From JAYOEY01 sp038120295 (lineage in GTDB: Bacteria > Pseudomonadota > Alphaproteobacteria > MPNO01 > UBA2964), in the NCBI GenBank assembly GCA_038120295.1, contig JAYOLL010000010.1, forward strand, positions 1 to 64,000: a stretch of 64,000 nt of DNA, read 5' to 3'. The notes under the pieces were generated by a model, which did no database searches, was not told the origin of the DNA, and saw only the letters and a program-made list of their open reading frames with translations. Both the position numbers and the translations under genes were made by a program. The first letter of the stretch is position 1. The number at the start of each line of letters is the position of its first letter. Below are positions 16,544 to 25,024 of the stretch, piece after piece.

Positions 16544-17491
16544 TCACACCCCCGCCGATGCCGCCGACAGAGTGTCCATGTCCATGTCATCGTCGCGGAT
16601 CGCGCCGATCAGCTCGGTGACACGTTCGATGCCGCGCTCGTCGCACCATTCCTCCAGATCGTCGATGATGGTGGTCAGCGCCGTCGGGTTGCGGAACCCG
16701 GCATAGCCGATGCCGACGGCGGAGGCGCCGGCCAGCATGTATTCGACCACGTCCTCCGCCTTGGTCACGCCGCCGATGCCGATGATCGGCACCTTCACCT
16801 GCTGCGCCACCTGGTAGACCATGCGCAGCACGATCGGCTTGAGCGCGGGCGAGACCATGCCGCCGAACTTGTTGCCCAGCGCAGGACGGAAATTGTCGGT
16901 GCGGATCTTGAGCGACAGGAAGGTGTTGGCGATCACCAGCGCGTCCGCGCCGGCTTCTTCCGCGGCCAGCGCGATGGAGACGATATCGCCCGCGTTGGGC
17001 GACAGCTTGGCCCAGAGCGGCTTGTCGGTGGCTTCGCGGATGCGGCCTACGACCTCCTTGGTGTGCTCCTCCTGCATGGCGAAATTGCCGCCTGTCGTGT
17101 TGCGGGTGGGGCAGGAAATGTTGCACTCAACCACGTCGACGTCCGGCACCGAAAGCTCGCGCGCCAGCTGGGCGAAATCGTCGATGGATTCGGAAGAGCA
17201 GCTGACGATCAGCGGCGGTTCGAACTTCGCGTATTCCGGCACGATGTGATCGAGGAAATACTCGATCCCTTTGCCGGGCAGGCCGATGGACTGGATGATG
17301 CCGGCCTCGGTCTCCGCCATGCGCGGCGTCGGGTTGCCGAGGCGCGGCTCGCGGCAGATCGTCTTGGCGACCAGCCCGCCCAGCCGGTTAAGGTCTATGA
17401 CGTCGGCATATTCCCATGAGAACGCGCCGGAGGCGGGCGTCACAGGGTTCTGCATCGTGACGTCGCCGATCTTGACGGTAAGGTCTACCAT
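16544..17491 (-). CDS. Dihydroorotate-dehydrogenase-like flavoprotein (PyrD class 1B paralogue)
   Basis: A 315-residue FMN TIM-barrel protein close to class 1B PyrD. It keeps the catalytic-Cys loop CNISCP (about 123-128), LSPNAGDIV and the phosphate-binding GIGGV and GASAVGIG. Asparagines that bind orotate in true enzymes are changed: the NAIGLQNPG motif reads QSIGLPGKG (residues 67-75) and SCPN reads SCPT. The NTxxG loop reads NTFLSL. The substrate is therefore probably not dihydroorotate, or is bound differently. Start ATG 17491 overlaps the end of the pyrK-like gene by 7 bp, so the two are translationally linked and should form an alpha2beta2-like complex. Confidence 0.82.
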   Translation of the reverse strand: MVDLTVKIGDVTMQNPVTPASGAFSWEYADVIDLNRLGGLVAKTICREPRLGNPTPRMAETEAGIIQSIGLPGKGIEYFLDHIVPEYAKFEPPLIVSCSSESIDDFAQLARELSVPDVDVVECNISCPTRNTTGGNFAMQEEHTKEVVGRIREATDKPLWAKLSPNAGDIVSIALAAEEAGADALVIANTFLSLKIRTDNFRPALGNKFGGMVSPALKPIVLRMVYQVAQQVKVPIIGIGGVTKAEDVVEYMLAGASAVGIGYAGFRNPTALTTIIDDLEEWCDERGIERVTELIGAIRDDDMDMDTLSAASAGV

Positions 17492-18357
17492 CCCACTGTC
17501 TCCTGAATGTCGAATACCGGTCCTTCGCGGCACACCCGGCGCAGCGTGCGCTCGCCGTTGACCTCAAAGGTGCGGACGCAGATGTAACAGGCGCCCAGCC
17601 CGCAGGCCATGATCTGCTCCATCGCCACCTGGCCGGGGATATCGTGCTTCGCGCCGAGCTGTTTCATCAGGCTCAGCAGCCGGTTGGAACCGCACGTAAA
17701 GAACGCGTCGGCCTTACCGGCGGCGATAAGCCCTTCGATGATTTTTTCGACATTGTCGACATCGCTGCTGCCGTCGCTGTCGACCACGGCGACGGTCTCA
17801 GCCCCGAAACCTTCGAACAGCTCGCGCGACATCACGACATCCTGGTTTCGTGCGCTCAGGATCGCGGTGACGCCGACGCCTTTTTCCGCCGCCAGCTGCG
17901 AGATCGGCGCCAGCGTGGCCAGCCCGACGCCGCGACCGAGCACGACGATGTTCTTCCACGCCGGATCGAGCGAGAAGCCGATGCCGAGCGGGCCGAAGAT
18001 GTTGAACTCATCGCCCGCTTCCAGCAGCGCCATGCCCTGCGTGCCGCGCCCCTGGCACTTGTAGAGAAACTCGATTTTCGCCGCGTCGGCATCGATCCGG
18101 TAGACGCTCATCGGGCGGCGCATCCAGACCTCGGCTCCGTCGGGCGACGGGCACAGCAGGTGGAAGAACTGCCCCGCCTGGGCGGTCAGCGCGCGGGCCG
18201 GCGCTTCCAGCACCAGCAGCTTGTACTCGTCGTTCACCCAGTCGTTGGAGAGTACGTTGCACAGGAACTCGCCCGACGGCCGGTCGGGCCACGGGTCGGG
18301 CTCGCCGACGCGCACCGGCGCCGCAGCGTAATTATGTTCGGGATTGAGATCGGTCAT
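17485..18357 (-). CDS. PyrK-like FAD/[2Fe-2S] electron-transfer subunit
   Basis: A 290-residue ferredoxin-reductase-type protein of the PyrK/DHOD electron-transfer family. The FAD site is RRPMSVYRI (80-88), the NAD-domain glycine motif is LGRGVGLATLAP (140-151), and the [2Fe-2S] ligands are Cys252, Cys257, Cys260 and Cys276 in the spacing C-x4-C-x2-C-x15-C. It would pass electrons between the flavin of the adjacent PyrD-like subunit and NAD(H). Compared with PyrK (about 250-260 residues) it has an N-terminal extension of roughly 30 residues. It is the first gene of the pair; a perfect 12-bp inverted repeat lies 53-92 bp upstream. Confidence 0.85.
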   Translation of the reverse strand: MTDLNPEHNYAAAPVRVGEPDPWPDRPSGEFLCNVLSNDWVNDEYKLLVLEAPARALTAQAGQFFHLLCPSPDGAEVWMRRPMSVYRIDADAAKIEFLYKCQGRGTQGMALLEAGDEFNIFGPLGIGFSLDPAWKNIVVLGRGVGLATLAPISQLAAEKGVGVTAILSARNQDVVMSRELFEGFGAETVAVVDSDGSSDVDNVEKIIEGLIAAGKADAFFTCGSNRLLSLMKQLGAKHDIPGQVAMEQIMACGLGACYICVRTFEVNGERTLRRVCREGPVFDIQETVGW

Positions 18358-18409
18358 GGATTTCGTGTCCGGATAATCGGCAAAAACTGCGGCAAATGAC
18401 TAGCATGCG

Positions 18410-18449
18410 ACTGTAACAAAATAAATACAAATTCCATTTTTGTTACAGT
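18410..18449. promoter_or_regulatory. Perfect 12-bp inverted repeat upstream of the pyrK-like gene
   Basis: ACTGTAACAAAA at 18410-18421 is mirrored by TTTTGTTACAGT at 18438-18449 with a 16-bp AT-rich spacer. It sits between the end of the TPR gene and the start of the pyrK-like gene, both on the minus strand. There is no T-run after the hairpin, so an operator is as likely as a terminator. Confidence 0.5.
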
Positions 18450-18459
18450 TATCCACATT

Positions 18460-19743
18460 TCAGGCCGCTGCGTTGCCAAACAGCAGCGTGATGTTGATCC
18501 GCATGTTCACGTAACCGGGCTGGAAGTCCGGCGCGTGGGAGCCGTGGAACAGGCGCGAGGGGAACAGCACGGCGCGGTTCTCGCGATAGGGGATCGTTGC
18601 CCGGTCGGCCGGGTTGGCGGCGAGCCAGTCGCGGATGCGGGCGATGTCCAGCCCGTAATCCGATATTTCCCAGTCTTCCGGCGGCGCGCTGCGCCAGATC
18701 TCCAGCCCGCCGGTGTCCCGATTCGCGTTGGCCGCTTCCGGGGTCACCCAGAAATTGACGCTGACCGCCGCGTCGTCGGCATGTATATCGATCGGCAGGT
18801 CGCCCCGGATGCCCTTGAACGCCCAGCCCTGGGTCAGCGGATGCGCCGCCAGCCGGTCGGGAAAGGCGGTTCGGATTTCGTCGGCGATCTGCAGCAGCAG
18901 GGGCGAGGCCAGCCCGTCCTCCAGATAGCTCGCCAGGAATCCGTCGATATGGGCGAAGTCGCTCCAGATCGTACTTTCAAGAAGATTGCGGCGCAGCAGC
19001 GCCAGCGCACGATCCGACAGCAGATTGTCGATCGTCGCGATCCCGTGATCGTCGGACACCGACATCGCATCCGACAGCGCGTCGCCCGGCAGTTCCGGTG
19101 CGGACCGCACGTAGAACGGCGTGTTATAGCTGTCGCCCAGCAGGTCGAACTGCGCATCGGTCAGCACGACAATTCCGTTTTCCGGAATATCCTTAGCCGC
19201 CGCATCGTAGGCCCGGGCAAGCGTGTCCCAGCGCCCCTTGTCCTTGCCCAGCGATGCGAGGTAGCGGAACTGGGCCGCGTCGTGCCCGATCTTGCCGCGC
19301 GTCGTTTTCGTCAGCGAGTCAGCCGCAATCGGCAGCCGGTCGTCGCCGCGGCGAAGCTCCTGCGTGCGGGCGAAATGATCCATCGCCCGGTCGCGGCGGT
19401 CGAGCGCCATCCACAGGAAACCGAGCGCGCGGTGCGCGGCGTAATGATCCGGTTCCAGCGCGACGGTTCGCCGGTACGCGTGCGCGGCTTCGTCGAGCCG
19501 CCCGAGCGAATTAAGCGCGCCCGCCCGGTTGAAATGGGCCGAGGAGTAGGACGGCTCGGCGGCGAGGGCGCGTTCTAACAGGGCGAGCGCTTCTTCCGCC
19601 CGGCCCTGTTCGGCGACTGCGACGCCCAGATTGTGCAGGATGCTCGCGTTCTCCGGCTCATCCGCCAGCGCAGCGCGGTAAGCGGCCTCCGCGTCTTCCA
19701 GACGACCGGCGCGGTGATGGGAAATTGCATCTTCGGGGCTCAT
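18460..19743 (-). CDS. TPR protein fused to a putative 2-oxoglutarate/Fe(II) oxygenase domain
   Basis: A 427-residue protein. Residues 1-135 form about four tetratricopeptide repeats (for example AYRAALADEPENASILHNLGV and LERALAAEPSYSSAHFNRAG). The C-terminal half, about 235-425, resembles the 2OG-FeII oxygenase family PF13759: His321-Ala-Asp323 in IDIHADDAAVSVNFWV, a distal His at 400 or 403 in FHGSHAPDF and Arg415 for 2-oxoglutarate. The TPRs probably recruit a protein substrate or partner. ATG 19743 is chosen because the longer frame adds only MGRGRA. Hydroxylation target unknown. Confidence 0.8.
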   Translation of the reverse strand: MSPEDAISHHRAGRLEDAEAAYRAALADEPENASILHNLGVAVAEQGRAEEALALLERALAAEPSYSSAHFNRAGALNSLGRLDEAAHAYRRTVALEPDHYAAHRALGFLWMALDRRDRAMDHFARTQELRRGDDRLPIAADSLTKTTRGKIGHDAAQFRYLASLGKDKGRWDTLARAYDAAAKDIPENGIVVLTDAQFDLLGDSYNTPFYVRSAPELPGDALSDAMSVSDDHGIATIDNLLSDRALALLRRNLLESTIWSDFAHIDGFLASYLEDGLASPLLLQIADEIRTAFPDRLAAHPLTQGWAFKGIRGDLPIDIHADDAAVSVNFWVTPEAANANRDTGGLEIWRSAPPEDWEISDYGLDIARIRDWLAANPADRATIPYRENRAVLFPSRLFHGSHAPDFQPGYVNMRINITLLFGNAAA

Positions 19744-19747
19744 CGCT

Positions 19748-19852
19748 CGCCCTCTCCCCAACTCTCCGCCGTGAAGGGGAGAGGGAGCTCGAAATGCGAT
19801 CCTGAATCACCTCCGCCTTCCGCTTGCGGGGGGAAGATGGGAGGGGGGCGGT
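19748..19852. repeat. Palindromic intergenic repeat, family C (copy 1, degenerate)
   Basis: A pyrimidine-rich CCCTCTCCCC arm, a purine-rich GGGGAGAGGG arm, then CTTGCGGGGGGAAG and a final GGGAGGGGGG. Built like the other family-C elements (CCCTCCCC...GGGGAGGG), it separates the TPR and XRE genes. Confidence 0.7.
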
Positions 19853-19882
19853 CGCGACGGGCGCTGCCGGTCGATGTCACTG

Positions 19883-20764
19883 TCACCGATTCCGGTCGAT
19901 CAGGTCGCGCAGGAATTTCGCCGCTTCCGGGCCTTTGAGCGCCCGGCGCCACATGTCCCCGACGGCCTGTTCGTGGAGCGAAAGCGCTTCCTCGGCTGAC
20001 GTGATCATGGCGATACCGGCATGGATGTTGGGCTGTTCGCCGAGCCGGAACGGGCTGAGCGCCAGCGTTCGCCGGTCGCGGTCGCGGAAGATCTGGAAGC
20101 TGGTATGGGGCAGGGCGCCCGGCACGATGCCGATCTGCACGCCGATCGGCTGTTCTTCCATCAGGCCCGCCAGGTGCCGCGCCTCGTCCCGGGCGCGGGC
20201 GCGGCGGGCGGCCAGAATATCGGGTTCGAGGTCCAGCCTGCCGACCAGCCCGTTGCGCAGGAACCGGTCGATCTCCGCCCCCGAGATCAAATTGAGCACG
20301 CCGGGCCGGTTCTCGGCATAGGCGGCGCGTCGCTGGCGCAGGATCGTCATCAGCTCGCCGAGCTGGCGCAGGATGCCGCGCCGGTCCTCTGCCTCGCCGG
20401 GAATCGATTCGCGCAGCACGTCTTCCAGCGTTTCGTCGAACGCGTCCGACGCCATCAGGTAGGAAACCGGCCCCGCCAGCACGGTGATATGGTCGCTCGC
20501 CGCCTCGATCTGGCGGATGCGTTCGAAAAAGGCCACGGCGGAGGCGATATATTCGACGCCAACGCCGAGCAGGGTCGGCACCGAAACCTCGAGCAGTTCC
20601 GACAGCCGCTCCAGCGTTTCGATCTTGGCGAGTTCGCCCTTTTCGAAACGGTACAGCGCGGTTCGCGAGATGCCGATCCGTTTGGCGACTTCGTCCGCGC
20701 TCATCCCCGAGGCTAGACGGAAGGCCTTCAGACGGTTGCCGATCTCATCGAAACTGATGGTCAT
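19883..20764 (-). CDS. XRE-family transcriptional regulator with a large ligand-type C-terminal domain
   Basis: A 293-residue regulator. Residues 6-65 form a Cro/CI-type helix-turn-helix (IGNRLKAFRLASGMSADEVAKRIGISRTALYRFEKGE), with ISRTALYRFEKG as recognition helix region. The remaining 230 residues have no motif I recognise and may bind an effector or mediate oligomerisation. It starts 44 bp after the stop of the upstream molybdenum hydroxylase gene on the same strand, so it may be co-transcribed with it and control it. Confidence 0.82.
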   Translation of the reverse strand: MTISFDEIGNRLKAFRLASGMSADEVAKRIGISRTALYRFEKGELAKIETLERLSELLEVSVPTLLGVGVEYIASAVAFFERIRQIEAASDHITVLAGPVSYLMASDAFDETLEDVLRESIPGEAEDRRGILRQLGELMTILRQRRAAYAENRPGVLNLISGAEIDRFLRNGLVGRLDLEPDILAARRARARDEARHLAGLMEEQPIGVQIGIVPGALPHTSFQIFRDRDRRTLALSPFRLGEQPNIHAGIAMITSAEEALSLHEQAVGDMWRRALKGPEAAKFLRDLIDRNR

Positions 20765-20808
20765 TTTCGATGCCCCTCAGGCGCGATACGCGCAAAAGAT
20801 CGATCGGC

Positions 20809-23139
20809 TCAGGTCGTGGCGGCGCGGATCATTCCCAGCAGCGCAGACGGCGTCATCGGCGCTTCGGTCACATGCACGCCGAACGGCTCCAGCGCGTTTT
20901 CGACCGCGCAGACCAGCGCCGACGGGGTCGGAACGCCGCCGCATTCGCCGATGCCCTTGACGCCCAGCGGGTTCACCGGCGACGGGCTTTCGTGATGCAC
21001 CATCTTTACTTTCGGCATCTCGGGCGCGGAGACCAGCAGATACTCGCCGTAATTGGTGGTGATCGGGTTGGCGTCCTCGTCGAACCCCATCCATTCGAAC
21101 AGGGCGTTGCCGACGCCGTGCGCGACGCCGCCCATGATCTGTCCCTCGGCCATCATCGGGTTGATGATCCGCCCGCAATCGTGGCCGATCACGAAATTGA
21201 CGATCTCGACATGGCCGGTCTCGACATCGACCTCGACCTCGGCCACCGCCGTGCCGCTGCTATAGGTCATCGAATCCATCACCACCGTTTCGGTGGCTTC
21301 CATGCCCGGCTCGATCCCGCCCGGCAGCGCGTAACCCGGCGTTCCGGCGACCGCCTTGGCGACATCGCCGAGCTTCACCTTCAAGTCGGGGACGCCCTTG
21401 ACCCGGATTTCACCGTTCTCGATCTCGAGGTCTTCCTCCGACGCCTCCAGCATGTTGGCGGCGACCTTGAGCGCCTTTTCGCGGACCTTGATCGCCGCGA
21501 CATGGGCGGAGGTGCCCGCCATACAGGCGAGCCGGCTGTTGGACGTGCCGATGCCGAGCGATGTATTGCCGGTATCGGCATCGGTGACGACCACGTTCTC
21601 CATGTCGCCGCCGAACTGCTCGCCGACGATCTGCGACAGCATGGTGATATGACCCTGGCCGATTTCCGTGCCGCCGGTATAGACCATGATCTTGCCCGAC
21701 GGGCCGATGCGCACCGTGACCATCTCGAACGGGCCCCGACCGGTGCCTTTCACGAAGTTGGCGAAACCGATCCCGAGATAGCGCCCTTCGGCGCGGGCGG
21801 CCGCCTGTCGCGCCGGGAAACCCGCGTAATCCGCGGCTGCCAGCGTGTCGTCCATGCATTTGATGTAATCGCCCGAATCGAGCTGGATCGCCGTGCCGCC
21901 GCGGCTCTTGAGCGGCGTGTCGTAGGGCATCGCATCGCCCGGCACCATGTTGCGGCGGCGAACCTCGGCGGGGGCGATGCCGAGCTCCTTCGCAACGCGG
22001 TCCATGAGGCGTTCCATCACATAAGTGCCTTGCGGATGACCGGCGCCCCGCACCGGTGTGACCGGCACCTTGTTGGTCAGCGCGACGCGGACATTCATCT
22101 TGTAGTTCGGCACGATATAGCCGAGCGTCGTCGTTTCCGCCGCGTTATAGGCAAGGTTTACGCCCCGCGCGGTATAGGCGCCGTGATCGTGGATCACCCC
22201 GCCGCGGATCGCCTGGATCATGCCGTCCGCATCGACCGCGATCTCCACGTCCCAGTACTGGTCTCGCTCCTGCGTGGTGATGGTGAAATGTTCGCGCCGG
22301 TCCTCGATCCACTTGATCGGCCGGCCGATCATTTTCGTCGCCAGCGATATGATGATGTCTTCCTGATAGACCACCAGCTTTGGGCCGAACCCGCCGCCGA
22401 TATGCGGCGTGATGACGCGGATCGAGTTCTCCGACCGTCCCGTCATGTCGATAAAGGTGGTGCGCAGCGAATGCGGCATCTGGGTCGAGGACCACAGCGT
22501 CGTCTCATCGACCATTGCATCGTGCATGGCGAGACAGCCGCGGCATTCCATCGGGTGCGGTCCGCCGCGATGCATCTTGAGGGTTTCGGAAAACGTGTGC
22601 GCGGCGGAAGCGAAGGCCGCGTCGGAATCGCCGTACTCCATGTTGAACTCGGCGCAGAGATTATGCGCTGCGTCGGTATGGACCAGCGGCGCGCCGGGCT
22701 CGAGCGCCGCCTTCGCATCGGCGGCGACCGGCAGCGGGTCGTACTCGACATCGACCAGCGCAACGGCATCCTCCGCGATATGGCGCGTGGCCGCGATCAC
22801 TATGGCGATCGGCTCGCCGACGTAGTGGGCCTCGGTATGGGCCAGCGCCGGGCGCGAGCGGTCCTCCTTGTAGGCCGGGCTCGGCAGGCCGACGACCAGC
22901 TCCGGATTGATCAGCTGGGCCTCGAAATCGGCGAAAATCATGACGGTATGAACGCCCTCAAGCGCCAGCGCGGCAGAAGCGTCGATCGCGCCGATCTTCG
23001 CATGGGCGAAGGGGCTCCGGACGAAGGATGCGTGCAGCATCCCGTCGAGCCTGATGTCGTCGATGAATTTCGCCTTGCCGCGCAGCAGGGCGGGGTCTTC
23101 CACCCGTTTGACCGCGCTGCCGAATACCGTCGAGCTCAT
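20809..23139 (-). CDS. Xanthine-dehydrogenase-family molybdopterin-binding subunit (orphan 1)
   Basis: A 776-residue large subunit of the molybdenum hydroxylase family (CoxL/XdhB type, COG1529), which hydroxylates carbon centres in heterocycles or aldehydes. Visible landmarks are RVEDPALLRGKAKFIDDI at the N-terminus, HIGGGFGPK, the active-site loop PVRGAGHPQGTYVMERLMD, GGTEIGQGHITMLSQIVGE near molybdopterin, and GVKGIGECGG with the catalytic base Glu. The loop is not AYxCSFR, so it is not a form I CO dehydrogenase. No FAD or [2Fe-2S] subunit gene adjoins it, and it would have to borrow subunits or be encoded apart. An XRE regulator follows. A GGAG site precedes ATG 23139. Confidence 0.88.
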   Translation of the reverse strand: MSSTVFGSAVKRVEDPALLRGKAKFIDDIRLDGMLHASFVRSPFAHAKIGAIDASAALALEGVHTVMIFADFEAQLINPELVVGLPSPAYKEDRSRPALAHTEAHYVGEPIAIVIAATRHIAEDAVALVDVEYDPLPVAADAKAALEPGAPLVHTDAAHNLCAEFNMEYGDSDAAFASAAHTFSETLKMHRGGPHPMECRGCLAMHDAMVDETTLWSSTQMPHSLRTTFIDMTGRSENSIRVITPHIGGGFGPKLVVYQEDIIISLATKMIGRPIKWIEDRREHFTITTQERDQYWDVEIAVDADGMIQAIRGGVIHDHGAYTARGVNLAYNAAETTTLGYIVPNYKMNVRVALTNKVPVTPVRGAGHPQGTYVMERLMDRVAKELGIAPAEVRRRNMVPGDAMPYDTPLKSRGGTAIQLDSGDYIKCMDDTLAAADYAGFPARQAAARAEGRYLGIGFANFVKGTGRGPFEMVTVRIGPSGKIMVYTGGTEIGQGHITMLSQIVGEQFGGDMENVVVTDADTGNTSLGIGTSNSRLACMAGTSAHVAAIKVREKALKVAANMLEASEEDLEIENGEIRVKGVPDLKVKLGDVAKAVAGTPGYALPGGIEPGMEATETVVMDSMTYSSGTAVAEVEVDVETGHVEIVNFVIGHDCGRIINPMMAEGQIMGGVAHGVGNALFEWMGFDEDANPITTNYGEYLLVSAPEMPKVKMVHHESPSPVNPLGVKGIGECGGVPTPSALVCAVENALEPFGVHVTEAPMTPSALLGMIRAATT

Positions 23140-23216
23140 GAAAATCTGCTCCTGTGCCTGCGTTTCGTGCCTTGTACAGGATTTATCCGATTTTCGGGGC
23201 GGGGGCTAGGGAGCGT

Positions 23217-23334
23217 CCTTCGAGACGGTGCCTCGGGAAACCAGGACGGCTCGTCAGGATGAGGGGGTTCTACGGGGCAATCACAATAAACGCCTCATGC
23301 TGAGGAGCGAGCATGGCGAGCGTCTCGAAGCATG
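23217..23334. repeat. Palindromic intergenic repeat, family A (copy 2)
   Basis: It begins CCTTCGAGACGG and ends GCGTCTCGAAGCATG, with inner CGTCAGGATGAGG and CCTCATGCTGAGGAG arms. Together with the family-C element that follows it fills the 322-bp gap between 23140 and 23461, where no gene is seen. Confidence 0.85.
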
Positions 23335-23342
23335 TGGTTGCC

Positions 23343-23450
23343 GCCCCCTCCCTATCCCTCCCCCGCGAGCGGGGGAGGGGACTCCATTTCTGCGGCGGCT
23401 CTATCGGAACTCCCTCCCCCAATTCTGGGGGAGGGCAGGGGAGGGGGTTA
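23343..23450. repeat. Palindromic intergenic repeat, family C (copy 2)
   Basis: Two hairpins, CCCTCCCCCGC/GCGGGGGAGGGG and CTCCCCCAATTCTGGGGGAG, are followed by GGCAGGGGAGGGGG. It ends a few bases before the stop of the dienelactone hydrolase gene and may serve as its transcript end. Confidence 0.85.
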
Positions 23451-23461
23451 ACCCCGGCCCC

Positions 23462-24268
23462 TCACTCCATCCGGACATTCTTCGAGAAATCGTAATTCAC
23501 GCCGGACTCGCAGTGGAAATCCCAGCTGACCTTGCTGCGGTCATATGCCGGCGAAAACACGCGTTCGAGGAAGGCGAACTGGGCGGCGAGGCCGGCTTCG
23601 GCCTGGGCGCGGCGGTAGCGGCCGGGCATGGTGTCGTTGAGCCAGCCGTGGGGCGCGCCCTCATAGACGCGGATTTCGTAGGTCTTCCGGTTGTCTTCCA
23701 GACAGTTGCGGAGCCGCCTGACATGGTCGAGCGAGATCATGTGGTCCGCCTCGCCGAAACAGCCGAACACCGGGCAGGTCACCTTCGGAATGATGTCTTC
23801 CAGCTTTGTCGGGTAGATGTCGGTCTGCTCCCATTCGCGGTCCTGCGCCGCGCCGTACCACACCAGCGCTGCGGCAACCGGGCGGCGGGCGGCGAGGACC
23901 AGCGGATGGCGACCGGTCTGGCACACGCCCTTGACCGCGATACAGTCGGACAGCACCTCGTCGAGACCCTCCAGATGTTCGGTCGCCGTGTTCAGGTGCT
24001 CCGCCGCCTCGTCGTCGGTGATGTCGTAGCGCGCATCGCCGGCATGGAGTGCGTCCTGGTCCGGGTGGCGGAAGAAACAGTCGGGCGTGATGCAGACATA
24101 GCCTGCCTCGGCGAAGCGGACGCCGAGATCGAGCGTGTGCTGCACCAGGCCGTAGCGCTCATGCATCAGCACCACGCCGGGACGGGCGCGGTCCTGCCCT
24201 GCCGGGTACGCGATCCGCGCCGGCAGCCCGCCGGCGAGCGTCAAATCCTCAGTCCTTATTTCAGCCAT
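23462..24268 (-). CDS. Dienelactone hydrolase family protein
   Basis: A 268-residue alpha/beta hydrolase of the dienelactone hydrolase family. The Cys-Asp-His triad is present: Cys116 in GVCQTG, Asp175 in GEADHM and His207 in GAPHGW; Glu37 in MHERYG matches the family's conserved glutamate. The nucleophile motif GVCQTG differs from the usual GYCxGG. Such enzymes open lactones in aromatic ring-cleavage pathways, but many act on other esters. Its start overlaps the end of the isochorismatase-like gene by 8 bp, implying translational coupling and a shared pathway. Confidence 0.85.
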   Translation of the reverse strand: MAEIRTEDLTLAGGLPARIAYPAGQDRARPGVVLMHERYGLVQHTLDLGVRFAEAGYVCITPDCFFRHPDQDALHAGDARYDITDDEAAEHLNTATEHLEGLDEVLSDCIAVKGVCQTGRHPLVLAARRPVAAALVWYGAAQDREWEQTDIYPTKLEDIIPKVTCPVFGCFGEADHMISLDHVRRLRNCLEDNRKTYEIRVYEGAPHGWLNDTMPGRYRRAQAEAGLAAQFAFLERVFSPAYDRSKVSWDFHCESGVNYDFSKNVRME

Positions 24269-24926
24269 TTGCTTTCTCCGCCCCCTGTTTCATCAGTTCG
24301 ACCGCCTCGTCGGTGGTCATAATGCGGCCCATGCGCGGGAACACCCGCTCCAGAAAGAATTCGTTGTTGTTGCCGCGCTGCGAATAGCAGCAGTCCGACA
24401 CCACCACGATGCCGTAATCGAGATCGCGCGCCGCGAACACGGTCGACGCGATGCCGACATCGGTCGAGCCGCCGGCGATGACGATGGTATCCAGCCCCCG
24501 TACCCTGAGATTGAAATCCAGGTCGGTCTGGAAGAACGAGTTCCAGCGATGCTTGGGGATCATGACATCGCCCCCGGCCGGCGCCAGCTCGGGCGCGATT
24601 TCGGCGGCGGTCGAGTCCTTGCTGAAGCCCGGCTTGATGGTGGGCGCCGCATCGGTCAGCGGGCGCAGCTCCATATCCGTGTCGGTAAGCCGCGCCACCG
24701 TGTCCACATCGCCCGGCGCGTGCGCCCCCGACGGGTAAAAGGTCGTCAGCCCCGCCGCCCGCGCGCCTTCCAGCAGCCGCGTCATGTTGGGCAGGATGTT
24801 GCGCTCGGCGAGGAACTGTTCCTTCTCCCGATTGCCCGAATGCAGATAGCCGTTAAGCGTGTCGAACAGCACCAGCCCCGTATGGTCCGGCCCCAAAGTC
24901 GGTTCCAGCCGCGATATCGCCGCCAT
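24261..24926 (-). CDS. Isochorismatase-family protein lacking the catalytic cysteine
   Basis: A 221-residue isochorismatase-like hydrolase. Asp22 (VLFDTLNGYL) and Lys125 (PKHRWNSFF) of the amidase-type triad are present. The nucleophilic Cys of the TDxCV motif is replaced by Gly158 in GGSTDVGIAST. The same position is not Cys in genuine isochorismatases such as PhzD/EntB, which hydrolyse a vinyl ether without covalent catalysis. An amidase or N-carbamoyl-type reaction is therefore doubtful. It is the first gene of a two-gene operon with the dienelactone hydrolase. Confidence 0.82.
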   Translation of the reverse strand: MAAISRLEPTLGPDHTGLVLFDTLNGYLHSGNREKEQFLAERNILPNMTRLLEGARAAGLTTFYPSGAHAPGDVDTVARLTDTDMELRPLTDAAPTIKPGFSKDSTAAEIAPELAPAGGDVMIPKHRWNSFFQTDLDFNLRVRGLDTIVIAGGSTDVGIASTVFAARDLDYGIVVVSDCCYSQRGNNNEFFLERVFPRMGRIMTTDEAVELMKQGAEKANG

Positions 24927-25024
24927 TGCTCATTCCTTCCTGAAGAAATTTAGTGGGGAAGAGATACAGGGAATGCGGGGAAGGGGGAAGGCAGGGCGGA
25001 TATTGTGCGAATTGCAATGTTGGC

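Noticed and set aside
16544..18357. Ordinary pyrimidine biosynthesis genes pyrD and pyrK
   Set aside because: Orotate-binding asparagines are substituted and no other pyr genes are nearby, so I withheld the gene symbols.
20770..23262. An 830-residue plus-strand open frame
   Set aside because: It is the antisense shadow of the molybdenum hydroxylase gene at 20809-23139; its translation is Arg/His-rich with no domain.
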